From NCBI GenBank assembly GCA_016287995.1, contig JAEEXW010000237.1, forward strand, positions 1 through 5,246: a stretch of DNA of 5,246 bases, read 5' to 3'. The DNA comes from Bacteroidales bacterium. GTDB taxonomy: Bacteria > Bacteroidota > Bacteroidia > Bacteroidales > UBA3824. Under the pieces are notes generated by a model. That model did no database searches, was not told where the DNA came from, and was given only the letters and a program-made list of their open reading frames with translations. Numbering within the stretch: the stretch's first letter is position 1; each line of letters begins with the position of its first letter. Position numbers and translations under genes: made by a program. Below, piece after piece: positions 5,114-5,246 of the stretch.

Positions 5114-5246
5114 TTTTTGTCCTGCTCGGTGTGAAAAAGTTCAACATTTATTTGCGGATAATTATTACGCAAAAATTCCGCCATCCTCTCTGCACAATAA
5201 ACGCTTCTATGCTGACCACCCGTGCAACCAAAAAATACCGAAAGAT
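5110..5246 (-). CDS. RapZ C-terminal-domain protein, 3' end only
   Basis: Only the last 44 codons are present; the start lies beyond the right edge of the window. The visible residues include FFGCTGGQHRSVYCAERMAE, the hallmark block of the RapZ (YvcJ/UPF0042) C-terminal domain. In E. coli RapZ that domain senses glucosamine-6-phosphate and binds small RNA. The protein ends in LFHTEQDKK. In Bacteroidota this domain often occurs, as I recall, fused to a kinase-like N-terminal domain rather than to the classic P-loop GTPase/ATPase half; the missing part would decide. The TGA stop overlaps the ATG of the pseudouridine synthase gene (ATGA), so the two form an operon with coupled translation. The family assignment of the visible domain is firm, the identity of the full protein is not. 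Confidence 0.88.
   Translation of the reverse strand, partial: LSVFFGCTGGQHRSVYCAERMAEFLRNNYPQINVELFHTEQDKK

Overview
The window looks like chromosomal DNA from an A+T-rich member of the Bacteroidota, probably of Bacteroidales type. Three things point there. The tRNA promoter is a near-perfect Bacteroidota sigma-type promoter (TTTG-N20-TACCTTTG). None of the genes has a clear Shine-Dalgarno sequence. The flanking genes are a long-form RluA-family pseudouridine synthase with an N-terminal extension and a RapZ-C-domain gene ending in a Bacteroides-like tail. No transposase, integrase, CRISPR array or phage structural gene is visible.

Layout. At the left edge a tRNA-Pro(CGG) is transcribed leftwards from its own promoter. 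A very A/T-tract-rich divergent intergenic region (about 80-322) separates it from five rightward genes: a lipoprotein of unassigned function (323-1213), a zinc amidase with a C-terminal SH3-like domain (1262-2083), a two-helix membrane protein with a coiled-coil tail (2096-2530), an exported coiled-coil protein with a C-terminal glycine-zipper membrane helix (2514-2972), and a three-helix membrane protein carrying an MPRGTIRG motif (3018-3545). They are closely spaced or overlapping with no internal terminator seen, so they may be one transcript. A strong intrinsic terminator lies just beyond the last gene, inside the 3' end of the convergent gene. On the minus strand the RluA-family gene (3542-5113) follows a partial RapZ-C-domain gene (5110-5246) with an ATGA stop/start overlap.

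Interpretation. The minus-strand genes and the tRNA are ordinary housekeeping functions. The five-gene rightward block is the accessory-looking part. An amidase without a signal peptide, a holin-like hairpin protein and a periplasmic coiled-coil protein tethered by a C-terminal helix together resemble a phage lysis module (endolysin, holin, spanin). Here the block sits between housekeeping genes with no phage genes in view. A domesticated lysis or envelope-remodelling cassette is the main hypothesis. It is inference from topology and gene order, not from recognised holin or spanin families.
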